In this document: piece by piece, positions 24,801 to 38,188 of the stretch
How the letters are laid out: each line of letters begins with the position of its first letter
Position numbering within the stretch: the first letter of the stretch is position 1
Assembly (NCBI GenBank): GCA_020086605.1
Contig: JACBWW010000008.1
Span: forward strand, 19,484,482 to 19,548,481
Length of the DNA: 64,000 nucleotides
Reading direction: 5' to 3'
Source: Lanius collurio
Lineage: Eukaryota; Chordata; Aves; Passeriformes; Laniidae
The notes under the pieces: model-generated
What the model was told of the DNA's origin: nothing
Seen by the model: the letters and a program-made list of their open reading frames with translations, nothing else
The model's database searches: none
Made by a program: the position numbers and the translations under genes

Positions 24801-27800
24801 AGAAATGGTTGTTATTTTGCTTAAACTGAGCTCAACTCAGTAGCTAATTAAATACAGACTTTTTCCATGGTTATATGCAGTTTTCAAATTCCTATAACAC
24901 AAACTGTTTTAGAGGATAAGTTAAATACAGAATGCATTGAGTTTGGTAGAGAAAGTTTAAAGGTCTGCATTTTCCCACCAAAGCTATTTCATATCAGCTA
25001 CAGAGTGGGGGTGTGTGTGTGGAGGGGTTATGACCTCTTTTATTTTTACAACCATTGCCATGATTTCATAATACTGGCAGCAGTCACTTCAAGTGAGGGA
25101 CTAGACTTTATTACTATAATTATATGCTAGTATGTGGGCATAAAACAGAAAAACTTTTCTATAGATAAATGCCAGTAGCAAAATCCTTTTGTCCAACAAG
25201 CAGTCCTTTAGCAGTGTTATGAATATTATATTAACCTCAGTAAAAGCTATGCCAGAAATGTCTACTGTACATGGCACAAGTCCTGTGCTCTTAGGCAGCT
25301 TTGTTCTGAGAAATGAACAGCACTGAGAGCATGCAGCACCTTTTCTTTGCAGAGCATGTCAGAGATGTTCTCTCATGAATCATAATGGTCCATTGTAAGA
25401 GGCAGTAACACCATCTGAAATGGGGAGAAAACAGGCAGGAGGGGTTCAGTTGCTGTGGGTTTGTGCAGATAGTGTGGTGCAATGCAGGATAACACAGGGT
25501 GAGCCACAGGGCTCCAGCCAGCCCAGCACCCGTGAGCTTACTGAGTTTCTGGAAGACACAAAAAGGAAGGATGCATCCTGTAGGGAAGATGAGGCACTGA
25601 GCCCCATCCCCACTGCGCCCAGACAAACCCACTCTGCTGGCAAGGCAGATCCCACCCATGTGGGAGCTCCATCAGCAAAGATGAAGGGGTTGAGGAATCA
25701 GACACGACAAGAGCTTTATTGAGGTCCATCACTCTGCAGCTCCTAAAGCCTTTAAGCCCAGCTATGAGAGTTGCAAAGCCACTGGCCTACCAGTTCCCTA
25801 AGCCTGACTTGTGTGAAGCTGGGCTTCGGGTGATGCATGAAAATAAAGTGTAGCCTGGGTAGTTCACCGTCTGGGTTGGAAGATCAGGGCCCAGGCAGGA
25901 TGGTCCCTGCAGCACAGAGAGAGCTGGGAGAGGTGGCAGCAGCTGATCTCCAAATGTGAGAATGCTAAATAAGAAAAAATTTTAGCACAAGCAAGAGCCA
26001 ACTTTGCCATCTGAAGTGATTTTAGACTCTCTTCTCATGAATCTGCACCACTCTTGGGCAGAGTGGGACTGATGACTGGTGAGGCAGGGGCCTCAGCAAG
26101 GGACTGGTCCCCTTACCAAAGGTTAACCAGGAGTCACTAGCAATTAAGCAAATAAAATCACATGACTGGAAAAAAGGGATATAAACCACAACAAACTATT
26201 GGTCTTGATTCTTTTCACATTTCCAATAACCTTGTCCCTATTTTCAGTAAGGTGATAGAGGAAGACAGAATATTATATCCATCTCTGAGGAATTTTAGTG
26301 CTTTTTGTCCAGTGCCTCTTTCCAGTTACATTAAATTTTCCAACAGTAAATTATATAAATAACACATTACATTGAAAAATAGATCAACTCATCTTTGTCT
26401 CATGTTAGCTGGAGTTTGTAAAATTACTTTTTGTGGATATTTTGCGATATCATTTTGAGTACTTTATTTGTTAGTGATCTGATTTGACAAGTAAAATTAT
26501 TTTTAGGTATTTGCCTAATAGCATATGGAAGCAGTATTGATGTATGGCTGAATATCAAGCTGTTATTATTAACCATTTGTTACCAGTCCTATAAACCATG
26601 CACTACCCAGTGCATGTGTTGGGTTTCTGCTTGACGGAAAATTTTTAGAAGAGAATTTTGGATATTTATACATATATATATGAAACTCTTCCACAGGAAA
26701 GCTGCAGCTCAAGAGGGCACTCATATCAGGAGGCAGCAGAGAGATGCCCTGCAGGCTCCCCCACCAGGCTGCAGCACGCTGTCAGAGGGGCAATGCTGGG
26801 AATATATCTGTCCCCTGCAATGTATGCAGATGTTACTGCTTCTCAGCTGCTTTTCAGCACCCTGGTAGCATGGAATTTAGAAGCTGTGGCTGGCTTGTGG
26901 CCACCATGATGGGGGTTTTATGTCAACTTCTATTTATGTTGGAGTTTTTATGGTGATGACAATGAATTGGGCAGTGCACATTCAGGTGTCGATGAACCAC
27001 ATTGCCTTTTCTCACTTAGAACTCAAATTATCTTGGTTACAGGATTGCTTGCTGGTTATCATTTCCATTGCACAAATACTGTGAAGAATTTACACCTAAA
27101 GGCTTGATTCTGCTGTGCTGATTTTCAAAGTCTTACTTACTCTATTTTCACTATGGTGGATCTGGTATTGACAGTTATTAACAATCCTGTAACAATGTTG
27201 AAATTTGAATCAAAAAGGAAAACTATCATATGCAAAATCACCCTGCTGTTCAAGTGTGTGAGGCTAACTGAAGCTGATTTGGCTTGCTTCTGACACCAGG
27301 TACATTTAGGAGTAGTTTTAGTGTGTAGCATGCTTATGGCTTAAAGTAAAAAGTCAATCACTAAAGACTACCAAAACTGATGGCCAAATATAACAAAGGC
27401 CAACCCGGTGCTCATGCAAGAGCACTGAATTCCCCATCTACTCACCCCACAAATATTTTTGGCATTGCTTCCCTCAACTGGCACAGTCTCTTCTGGGTGC
27501 AGTGTTCATCCTCACAAGGATCAATGATAGGCCTTACTTAATGTCTGTAACAGATCTTTGCTTCCCATTCAGCAAGATTAATGAGCAAAGACTGCCAATG
27601 GTCTGTGAGATCACAATTGGGTTGCTGGTTTCAAGTACTCAACACGAAACTTCAACAATGACTAAAGAGAAAAGGTACAAGATAATTTTTTTGTACTGAT
27701 GTTCTGATAATTATTATTCTCAAACTCCCACCCAACTAGTCTGTCTCATGGCACACAGACAAAAATAAACAGAAACTAGTTTGGTCTCTCTTTTCATACA

Positions 27801-30800
27801 TGGAAACATAATAGGATAAGTAAAATACCAGCAGGGCAGCAGAGGGCTGATCTGAAGGTCGGTATAACTATCCCACACTGCCAAGTCCTTGGCTAGAAAA
27901 TGGAAATATATTTGGGAGAAGCCAAGACATCAAAGTATGTCTCCAAATAAGCAATCATTAGGCATAGTCTTAAGACTACTCAAGTCTACACTCCTCGCTT
28001 TTTTCCTCACTGTTGAAAGAATAAGAAAGAATAACTCAAGAGAAACCTTGTTCAACAACTAAAACATCTGGGTTTGGCTAAGCATAAAAGATATCCACAG
28101 TGTGCATATTCACAGGGTGCACAGAAGAGCAAAGAAGGGAAGCACCCATCTGCTGTGGCAGCAAGGGGAATAAAAGGGTTTTTTACTCTTGCAGTGGAGG
28201 TACAGTGACTGAAGAATGGACACGGATCGTTGTCTTAATGTTCTTGTCTTGGTTTTGGTGGAGCACTCCAGCAGTGTGCGTGAACCCTTGGCAGACCACG
28301 AGCCACATACTGGCAGGAGACAAATGAACCCTGGTCCTCACGTGTGAGGTGAACACTGGGGCTGTGGGAGGAGGTGGGTGCAGCCACAGGCAGGGGAGCA
28401 GAAGAGTCAGCAGAGAAAACAAACCACATATCTCAAAATGCACCAAAAATATATCAAAAGCCTTGTGACGTATCAATTGCTCCAGACAGTTCAGGGGATT
28501 TCCTAACTGCTGTCTTGAACCTGGAAGACTAGTACTCAGTGATACAAGTTTAATACTAAACATTGATTTTTTATTATTTATTCATTTATTAATAAAATTT
28601 ATGTAGTAGTTTGGCTAACTGAATTTTTCTTTGATCATCCCTTTTTCCTCCTAGGTGGTTAACTTCCTTTTCCAAGAAATAAACACAACGTTAAATGAAA
28701 ATACCACTCATTGACAGAAGTCTGTTTTCCTACCCTATTTCTGTGCTCACAGTGAGCTTCAGTGTCCAGGTCCAATGTGGCATCTCAGGGACAAAGTCCT
28801 TTATTTCACAATTCTGAGAGAAAATATTTGTGTGTGAACTTTACAGTTTTCGGTCACAATTTATCAGAAAAAAAAATTAAACCCCATAAAATTGTGCAGT
28901 GCAATTTGTAATAACATCATGCTTTGCAGACATTGTTTATTACTCATCTATTATTAAAGTTTTGTGGAGCAGGGGAACCCAGCATACCTCATGTGAGCCA
29001 CTTCTCTAATTGGGCGTGCTGGATACCAAAGGGGACCATTTACATTTGCAGCTGCTGGTAGATATGCTAAAATTACATTAAATAAAAAAGTAGCAGCTGC
29101 ATGGGTAGTAACAAACCAAAGGTGATTCACGGATGAGAGGCAGCTTGGGGGACTCGGGCATTGCAGCTAGATTTGACACAAAGGCTGGTCCAGTGTAAGA
29201 TCACCATGCCTACAAAGACACAATAGACTATAATGGTAAGCCAAAGCTATGCTCAACCCCATTGCTGGGGAAATTCTTTCACCACCCTGAACATTTTTTT
29301 CTTTTTCCTCCTTTTTTTTTTTCTTAAACATGTGGTACAATGTCTCATTATGTAGGAACACGCTTTCCTTTAACATGTCTGTCATCTTCTATCCCCTCAG
29401 CCTCCCCCACAGATTTTCCTTGGACAACCACACTCATTGTGGCCAAAGCCAAAAAAAGCCCACTCTCCGCTTGTGTCCAGTCCCATTCTCCCTGCTAACT
29501 CCATGCCAAGACATTGACACAGTGCAGGATCTTTCTCTGCAGCCATGTCATGGGCTATTTTTTTATAGGATTCCCTTTTAAAATGCTAGTGCAATGGAAC
29601 TTCATGACCTCTTCTACCAGCAGCTCCATCTCACATTGCCCCATGCATTATATTCAGAAAAAAGGATATATTGTGGGATTTAAGGCACAGTCTGTGTTAC
29701 AGAGAGGAGGGCACAGAAGGGGCAGACTGCAGAGGCCATGCTTTCTGAACAGTTGAACTGGATTTTCCCTGGGCAGAAAACACAAAAAAATCTAACTGGT
29801 TTTCATAAGCAGTCTCAGCAAAATTGCTTCCAGCCACATTTGATTAAAAGGATTCTCTCTTGTCATGAGGAGTGGGACTATCCTGTTCATGGCAATACAA
29901 TATTATGTGGGTTGTACAGGATTCCTGTGCAGTGTGTTTGAGAAATCCATGTGACAGCATAGAGTCAGTTCATGTCAGACTCTGCACTCCCTGCTGCTCT
30001 TGTTTCCAGGAAGGATTTTTAGCTTGGACTCCTCACAAGCACAGTGCCTTGGGAGCAGTCCCACATGATCTCAAGCACTCCTGAAGTGTGACACACATCT
30101 TTTATCCCCAGGTAACAGAGAGCACCTGCACAAAAGCAGTCTGATGTCAACTCTCAGGCAGCTTTACTTCTACACTTGGGCAAAGTGGAAGAGAATCTTC
30201 ACCACCTTGCGAGGGTTCAGCTATCCTTTTTTTATCTTCTCTCTGCTCCCACTCCTGGGTCCTACTGGGACATTACCTGGCAGCCACATCACCGTGCTAG
30301 ACTGCTCCAGCATCAGCCTCTTACCATTTGGCCTGTGCAGGACTGTGCCAGCTACAGACAAACATATATCTAAGTGCTTTGGACCTAATTCCTGCTTGAA
30401 CCAAAAGGGTCAAAAGCAAGGCAGAGGTTACCAACAAGTTAACTTGCATTCAACTTTAAACAGCACTTTTGAGCAGATCCTTCCTTCACACTCCTCTGCA
30501 CATCCACTCCTTGCCCCGGGGTAATTTCCGGCAGAGCCTCGCAGCTGCCTGGCAGCTTCTCTGCTTCTGCAACACAGCTGGGTCCCCAGATTAAATTCAG
30601 AGCCTTATAGGACAAATTGAGGACTCCTACTGGTAAAGGGTCCACCTCCATAGCTGAGGTAGCAGCACCTGGACTTCCGACTTCCTCCTTCACTGTGACA
30701 AGTTGTGTTTAAGAGTCATCTCCTAAACTCTACAGACTTAGCTTCACTCTTTTATAAAATTCTTGTATTTAATCTTATTTTCAGCATATGGGTCCAGCTT

Positions 30801-33800
30801 CAGCCACAAGGTAGGACAAAGTCTTCCTGCCCTGCATGCTTTGGAGCTTGGGCACCACTCCTTGGGAAAACAGGCAACAGACAATAAATCTCCTTGGATT
30901 GAAGATGGAGATGAGCCCATATCTCCTATTTGGGGAGCTATTAAATTAGAGAAGGAGCAATTACTGGCTGCATACAGAAGGGACTGCCCAATGTGCATCA
31001 GATTTGGACACATAATAGGCAGAGTTTGATGTAACTTGGGAGTGTTCTGCCAAAAACCAGAAGCAACTGTATTTAAGAGGAACTTTTGGAACTATGATTT
31101 TGTTATGAGGCACCACAATTCCACTTAAGCCTTCCTTTAGACAAGTCCTTTCCTTGCTGAGGCTTAAGCGTCCTATTTAATGGTCAATGAGCTTGGATGC
31201 CAAAGCAGCAGACAGAGTGGGGGCCCCGAGAGCTCTCCTTCTTAGCCAGTTGTAAATTGTGCTGCAAACCTGTTTGGTAGCCCTTGTGTGAATGGGGCCT
31301 TTGTTAGCGACTGATGAGTAGGATGTTCAGAGAACTTGGGAAAGTAAACTCACCTAACTAATAATAAAAATACTTTTCAAATTTGCCAGGCTTCTTTGCC
31401 TCAGGCAAGAACAATAAAGTCAATGAATTGCTTAATGTGAGGAAATAACAAGAGAGGGAAGAAAAAAAAGCATACTGTTCCCTGATGCTGTTTTGGAATT
31501 TCTCTTGAGTAGATCCTCTTCTGGATTGACAATAAAAGCCTTTGGCATGCATCCTGCAGAGAAATCAAGAAGGATAACAGAAATATGTGATTCTGCTGAG
31601 AGCTGTAGCCATCCCTAAGCGTAGGGATGGACTCTCTGATCTAAGACATTTTTCATTTGTAGCTGGGGTGATCCTCTATCTGGCAGGCACATATTTGATT
31701 TTGAATGTTTTAACAAGCCAGAGTACTTTCATGGGAACACTCACAATGACATGGAGAGCTATTTCAAACTGCAATCCTCCTCCACAAGAGGCCCAGAGCA
31801 GGCACTAATTAATGGGATGGGTGTAGCACATACCTGCCTCTGGTGGGAAAGAACTGAGCCTGAGAACTGCATCTCCACATATCCAACCAACACATTCTCC
31901 TCCCTCTAAAGCCAGAAGGCATAAAATAATTTTAATACTTTAGAAGAGGCACAATCTCTGTGTGTAAAGCAGGAACTTGATTTAGAAATTGTTCTTCTTC
32001 TGACCAGGACAACATTTCCACCATTTCCCCATCACTTTTCACTGTCACCTCCCAATTTAAGACACAGCAGCCCTGAGCATTTTTAAGAAGCAGACATATA
32101 CTCAGAGCTTGTAGACTAAAGCAAGCACTAAACTTGTTAGCTACTAATCTTATGCTTTGGGAAAGCTTCTTTAATTCTTTGAATTCTGCATCTTAAGTGA
32201 CTCCTTACATAACTTACTATGTATTTTGTGTGTTTTCCTAGATAGTAGATTGGTAATCTTGGCTCAAATGAGAAGAACAAATTTCTAGGTAGTAGTTTCT
32301 GTTATTCTGCAATTCTTAGTTAAATACCAATGGATTTTTTTTATTTCTAATACCAAAGAAATAGATGAAAGAGAGAGATTGTTAGCTATGCCAACTTTTG
32401 ATTGTAGTAAAAGGATCACAAAGATGAACTTTTCTTATTCTTACTCTATATGCTGTCCACATTGGGATGTGGGAGGAAGGGCCTTTTCTGCAATGCATAA
32501 TGATGCACTATCTTGCCAGACTGCTACAATGTGGAGTAAGAGCACACTGCTCCATGCTGGAAAAAGCCAGTGGCCGGTTCCTCTGTTGCTGGTTATTTCT
32601 GAGACTGAAGATCTCAGCAACACTTAGGTCTGGGCGGTGCTAAAGATGGAAGAGCACAAGATGCAATTGGACATTGCAGTGGCCAGTCTTGTGCTACAGT
32701 AGTCACACTGCTAAGCATGCCCAAAACTACCCCAGGTTTCCAGTCTCTTGGGAACTTTATCAGAATATCGCATTTTAAACCACAGGAATATAGTCTTTAA
32801 ATGGGAAAACCCAGACTTGGTGTGTGATATAGAATAAAACACTTCTCCACACTTTGCAGAGAGAGTCAAGCCCCATTTCAGATGCAGCAATTTTTAGTGG
32901 CTTCCTGGTTTGCAGTGAAGTTCACACTGTCCTGTCCTGATCCATAGAAGAGCCAGGTTTTCTCCGTCATATTAAAGGTTCAGGTGTGGGTCCACTGAAG
33001 TGAGGCCTCTGCTTTCTAGGTCTTTCATTGACCACTGTCACAGTTTCTCTTAGCCCATTGTGCTTCCTAAGGCTGTATACATGCCCAGCAGCTGGGCAGG
33101 ATCTCAGTACCCCACATGACACTCACAGTCAGACCCTCTTTCCTTGCAGGCACAGTTAAACAAGACAGATAGACATGTGGGATGACATTGCATGCTTCAG
33201 GTGGGAGCTCTACTGCGGGATGGACAAGAGGGAGCACTGAAGGCTGGGTGCTGAACCCCTGGAAAACATGGGGCTGTAGTTTGGGGGAAAATTCAGCTGT
33301 AAGTGCAATGCAGTGGCAAGCCTGGTCTGAAAGTGCCTCTCCTCCCCACCTCTCCCTCCTGCTATGATGGGAGGATGTCCAGTGCCAGCAATAACATTCC
33401 AGTAAAGCTGCAGCTGGTGCCTCCATGCACGAGGCAAGCCGCAAGTTCCTCAGCTCTCTCATCACCATCAATAATGCATTCACAGAAGAGGACAGGATAG
33501 AAGAGTCAGGCAGCTAACAGTCCTCTCAGGCTGCTCAATGGCATCACTGTCTCCCCGCTCACTGACAGGGGCTGTGCGTGTGTAGAGCATCGTACGCTCC
33601 AAGTGAGGATACACCAGTAGAGCTGGTAGGTTGTGTCCTAATCTCAAGGCAGGCTCAGCCCAGGCTGTCAAGTTTGCTTAGACTGAAGGAAATCATGTTT
33701 CTTCCTGCCTCTCCCTCCTGCCCCTTACTTAAGTAACCTCCTCTGTGGCTTAAGAAAGAGGCCCAGATGGCAAACAGCCTGCAGCTGCGCTGCCCAGGCA

Positions 33801-35486
33801 ATAGTGTGAGGAAACAAGTCTCATACTGCAGGAAAAGCTCATCGACTTGTTGGAGCTTGTGGAGAGCAGGACTCCTTTAATCACCCATTCTCAAGTACTT
33901 TCATTCAACTTCTTTTTTTGTGTACCCCCTGTTTTCCCCTCCCTTTTGACACAACTAATTCAGCTCTGGTCACAGGTATTTGTGCAAAGCTTTCCACGCT
34001 CAGGGACTCCACTCACACACAGGGGTGGATAACATCAGGCATTTTCTTTTCCCCACCATGCCTTCATACACTCTTTCTAGACTGTACGCTACCTGACCAT
34101 CAGTTGAAGTCTAAGTACTTAATCTTCAAAATCTGCTGAACCCCTGCTTCATGTGGATGTGCCTTAGCTCAGATATTGACTTCACCCTACAACAGGGGCA
34201 CTATTCACATGAGTCAAGGTGCAGGAGATACACCCTTATCCTTCTCTATCCCTTTTCTGCTTCTGGCACAGGTATACATAGCTCATAGTTTAAAAGCTTG
34301 TCTTTCTTTTGTTTCTCTGTTCTCAGATGTCTAAAAGCTGCCTTTAGAAGCAAAGAAAGGGAGGACACAAAGGGCTTGCAGTGCTTGGTGATGTGTGTTG
34401 AGGGTGCCCTGGACAGCAGCCATGGTTGCAGAGTAACTGGGCAGATCTGAGTGAAGGAACCAAATGTTCCTCCAGGCTGCTAACATAAGTGTGATTAGAG
34501 GGAAAAGACTGAAGTATAATGACATAATTTTATGACATCGTGATCTACAAAGGTCTTCTTGGCATGGAGAGAACCAGGAGCAAGATGAGATCTAATAGAA
34601 ATTTTAAGCTAAACACATTAAACTGAAAGTATGGCCTTGGACAGGTTTTTGGTTTGTTTCCATAAGGAAAGATGGATTATAAAATGCAATAGGTTTGATA
34701 TTTTTTCAGGGAACCTAGTTCAGTACATGAGAATGCAGGTACCACTCATGGAGAAGCAGCTCTCCTCTTTTTGCTTCCCATGGTCATGGGCCAGGAGCTC
34801 GGCAATGGTGCAAAGGCAGAGTAAGTACAATGAGCAAGCTCAAACAGGACAGAGCTAATATGCTTAGCATGTGTCCTGGTTTTCAGAAGTTTTAGGTTTT
34901 GCTGAGGTGAGTACTCTGAAGTGCATAATCTTGGCACTGCAATAATGCAGCTCTCTGCCAGCAAATTCCATAGCATTTAAACGAAGCTATTTTCTCCTTA
35001 ATATGCATTTAAGAATCTGTCATTACTCCCTGGTTGTGCAGGTGGCATGATTTTGTGCCTAGTTGCAGGTAAAGGATCTGCTGAAATTCTGTGGAAATCT
35101 TCCCGTTCTGCCTTATACTTTATAGGACTGAAACAAATTATATTTACAGGGCACAGCTGCCGTCAGAGCAGAATAAGCCATACACAGGGTTCTAAATCAA
35201 AGCCCATTAGAACCCCCTTCTTGCTGGTCACAGTATCTCTCATATAATAAGAGAAAGACACAGCTCTCTCCCTCTCTTTAGTTCTTCCCTTAACACATCT
35301 TGCAACACTTATCCATGTCATAATTCTCATCTTAACTGCTCTGTAAGACATTAACTCTCTAGAAACTGCTTACTTTTGTTTATATGTGTACAAATGGCAA
35401 TTGGAGAGGAATGGTCCTTTGTTTTCTTTGGCTGAGCTGAACACTAAGCCAAATATTCTTCTCCTGCATCTCCAGCCAAGTTTTCC
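18811..35486. other. Long unique segment, no gene recognised
   Basis: About 16.7 kb with no recognisable gene, CR1 copy or RNA gene. The longest frames are 22578-23171 minus (197 codons), 19080-19559 plus (159) and 21477-21926 minus (149). None shows a known domain, signal peptide or clear exon border, and frames of this size are expected by chance in 64 kb. GC is raised near 20280-20470 and 33080-33600. Small repeats are the A/C-rich tract at 20141-20219, an AG-rich run at 23179-23194, a GT-run near 25011-25020 and a T-rich tract at 29294-29324. The single undetermined base is at 23986. Confidence 0.6.
20141..20219. repeat. A/C-rich low-complexity tract
   Basis: Nearly all A and C on the plus strand: eight A, then CCCC, CCCCCC, AAAC repeats, AAAACC repeats, and CCCCC at the right end. 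The minus strand is correspondingly G/T-rich with runs GGGGG, GGGGGG and GGGG plus four GG pairs spaced by TTTT or TTT. Such a strand could form G-quadruplex structure, but this is inference. The 78-codon minus-strand frame over it (Gly/Leu/Phe-rich) is a compositional artefact. Confidence 0.85.
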
Positions 35487-35594
35487 CATCCATATCCATA
35501 TCCATATCCATATCCATATCCATATCCATATCCATATCCATATCCATATCCATATCTATATCCATATCCATATCCATATCCATATCCATATCCA
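35487..35594. repeat. Hexanucleotide array (CCATAT)n, about 18 units
   Basis: A 108 bp array of a six-base unit, CCATAT read in phase, is almost perfectly uniform. The single visible variant is a T for C at 35557. The flanks are TTTTCC on the left and GGTCC on the right. Because the unit length is a multiple of three and contains no stop, the array reads as alternating Ile-His on one strand and Met-Asp on the other, which produces false open frames on both strands. Purity at 18 copies suggests recent expansion and likely length polymorphism. Confidence 0.97.
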
Positions 35595-36790
35595 TGGTCC
35601 ATCTATTGTCCCTTCACTGCAAGCCAGCATGTCTTCCTCCCTGTGCCAGTGCTGCCATTCCCTGTTTCCCTACTACCTGGAGGTGCTGTCTGTCCTACTT
35701 TCATATTTCCTGCTTACCCAGACTTGAAATTTGTGTTACTGTAATTCATCACTTCCAGTGTTTTTTAGATTTAAATCTGTATGCTTAACACTCTTCCTGT
35801 GACATTCTGTCACATGATTAAGATATGGAAGAGGGACTTCAACTCCAACCACACTCATGGGTCGTCTTCTGATCTCAGCACAGAGAGACCTGCACAAGGG
35901 TAAGGGTTTCACCCTGCTAACATTTCCCCTGCCTGAGTGCAGGAGTCTGGTGTGGGTTCAGAAGGGGACACGCGTGGCTGGTTCCCACCAGTGGTCTGTA
36001 GATGTTGACAACTTGGTAATCCTGTGAGCCGTAAAACTGGCTGGTCCTGTTTCATTCTAAAACTTTAATCTAGAAATTCCTCTTGGGGCCTATGAAAACA
36101 TAACAAACTCTACATTTAAATGGGAGTTTTGCAGCCAAAAATACGGGCAATCCAAGAATCATCAAATTAACAAACACAACGACACAGTTCTGTTTTGTAA
36201 ACACTGTGGATGCAGCTAAGCTCCCATGAAAAGCCACAAGGCTGTGAAAACTGAAATGTTTGTTCTTCCATTACATTCAAGGACACTCATAAAAATAAAA
36301 TAAAGTAAACAGATGCTGAGACCAGAGGATTCCCAAATAACAAGTAGGGGAGAAAGGCTGTGAGTGGGAAGGAGAAAGAAATAAGGGTCAGTTACTGAAG
36401 CTGTTTTCATTTATAATATTTCCCCTTCTACTGCTTGTCAGGACATCCAAATCTCATGTTTCAAGGAAGATATTTATGCTGGTGTATCTAAAGTGGTGTG
36501 TCTAAAGTGGTGTGTCTAAAGAAAAGAGCTGTTGTCCGGCACATGTTTTCCTCAGTCTTGCTGGCTACAAAAGAGATGGGTCATGTGTTGGTGATGGATT
36601 TTCCGCCTTGCAAGGTGCTCTGTTGACTTCTATCCATGTACTTACTGGATGAATCACACAGAGAAGTGCTAAGGGGATCACAGAGTTTTCTTGAAGATAT
36701 GCAGCCACCTCTGCATGTGATCCTTATTTAGGTAAACGTGCCCAGGTATTGGGCAATACCCAGGCATCTTGTACATATAAATATACAAAG
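35595..36790. other. Unique sequence between array and CR1, no gene recognised
   Basis: No gene or known repeat family recognised apart from the three-copy 14-mer at 36481-36522. Open frames do not exceed 64 codons beyond the array. Confidence 0.65.
36481..36522. repeat. Three-copy 14 bp tandem repeat
   Basis: Three consecutive units, GGTGTATCTAAAGT, GGTGTGTCTAAAGT and GGTGTGTCTAAAGA, lie about 270 bp upstream of the CR1 element. This is a minisatellite-like local expansion. Confidence 0.9.
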
Positions 36791-38188
36791 ACAAGTGGAA
36801 GGTGGCCAGTGTGACGCCCACCCACAGTGGGCCAGAAAGAGTATCCTGGGAACTACAGGCCGGTCAGCCTGACCTCACTGCTTGGCAAGGTAGTGGAACA
36901 CATCGTCTTAAATGCGATCACACAGCACATGCAGGATAACCAAGGGATCAGACTTGGGCAGTACAGGTTTAGGAAAGGTAGGTCCTACCTCACCAATTGA
37001 TCTCTAATACCAGGTCACACTCCTAGTGAAGGAAAGGCTGTGGATATAGCCTACCTGACTCCAGCAAAGCCTTTAATACTGTCTCCAGTGGCATTCTCCT
37101 AGAAAATGTGACAGCCCATGGCTTGGACAGGTGCACTCTTTGCTGGGTAAAAACTGCCTGAATGGCTGGGCACAGAGAGTGGTGGTGAGTGGTGCCACAT
37201 CCAGTTGGCAGCTGGTCAAGTGGTGTCTCCCAGGGCTCAGTATTGGGCCCACTACTATTCAATCTCTTTATTAATGACCTGGGTGAAGGAATTGAGGACA
37301 CCCTCAGTAAATTTGAGCATAACACCAAGTTAGGTGGAGTGTTGATCTGCTGGAGGACAGGAAAGCTCTGCAGGCAGATCTGGACAGACTGGATCCATGG
37401 TCTAAGGCCGATGGTGGGAGGTTGAAAACCAAATGCTGGACCCTGCCTTTGTATCACAACATCTACAAGCAGTGCTATGGGCTGGGGCAGAGTGGCTGGA
37501 AAGATGCTCAGTGCAAAAAACTTGGGAGTGCTGGTGACAGCAGCTGAACATGAACCAGGGTGTGACCAGGTGGCCAAGAAGGCCAATGGCATCCTGGCCT
37601 GGATCAGCAATGGTGTGGCCAGCAGGGCCAGGGCAGGGATTGTCCCCTGTACTGGGCACTGGTGAGGCTTCACCTCAAATCGTTGGTCCAATTTTAGGCC
37701 CCTCACTGCAAGAAAGACATTGAGGTGCTGCAGTGAGTCCAGAGAAGGGCAATAGAGCTGGGGAAGGGTCTGGAGCACAAGTCCTGTGAGGAGCAGCCGA
37801 GGGAGCTGGGGGTGTTTATCCTGGAGAAAAGGAGGCTCAGGGGTGACCTTATCACTCTCCACAACTGCTTGAAAAGACGCTGTAGCCAGGTGGGGGTCGG
37901 TCTTTTCTCCCACAAAACCAGGGACAGAACAAGAACAGAAAGACTCTAGCTGTGCTAGGGGAGGTCCAGGTTGTATATCAGGAGAAATTTCTTCATGGAA
38001 AATATTGTCAAACATTGGAATGAGCTTCCCAGGGAGGTGGTGGGGTGACTATACCTGGAGGGGTTCAGCAAATGACTGGATTTGGCACTTGGTGCTATGG
38101 CCTAATTGATAAGGTGGTGATCAGTCAAAGGTTGGACCCTCTGATCTCAGATGCCTTTCCCAACCTAAATGATTCAGTGGTTCTGTGG
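36791..38188 (+). mobile_element. CR1 LINE, degenerate reverse transcriptase and 3' end
   Basis: CR1 non-LTR retrotransposon, 5' truncated, sense on the plus strand. The RT region begins with a peptide NYRPVSLTSLLGKVVEH (from 36851), a hallmark of LINE reverse transcriptases, and runs to a stop codon at 36998-37000. After frame changes a degraded equivalent of the VYLDFSKAF motif (DIAYLTPAKP) follows near 37032. The block [20 protein letters not shown] begins near 37225. The catalytic FADD box reads FEHN (37312-37323), so both metal-binding aspartates are gone. The 3' part (37700-38040) matches CR1 C-terminal coding and UTR order ('gtccagagaagggcaa', 'gagcttcccagggaggtgg'). The end is near 38188, at 'cctaaatgattcagtggttc'. 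Multiple frameshifts make this a dead copy. The right end is clear; the left end is judged from where similarity begins. Confidence 0.95.

Noticed and set aside
34887..34906. 20-base interval between TTTTCAG and GTGAGTAC, microexon-like
   Set aside because: The acceptor tract is weaker (interrupted by GG) and no coding exon nearby was recognised. It is kept only as a control showing that such pairs can occur by chance.
35380..35727. Ile-His and Met-Asp polymer open frames on opposite strands
   Set aside because: Both are readings of the CCATAT array, a multiple-of-three repeat without stops, and carry no sign of a real protein.
37023..38015. 330-codon open frame on the minus strand
   Set aside because: It is exactly antisense to the CR1 reverse-transcriptase and 3' region on the plus strand. 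The peptide is Pro/Leu/Ser-rich and low in motifs, and no known domain is seen.
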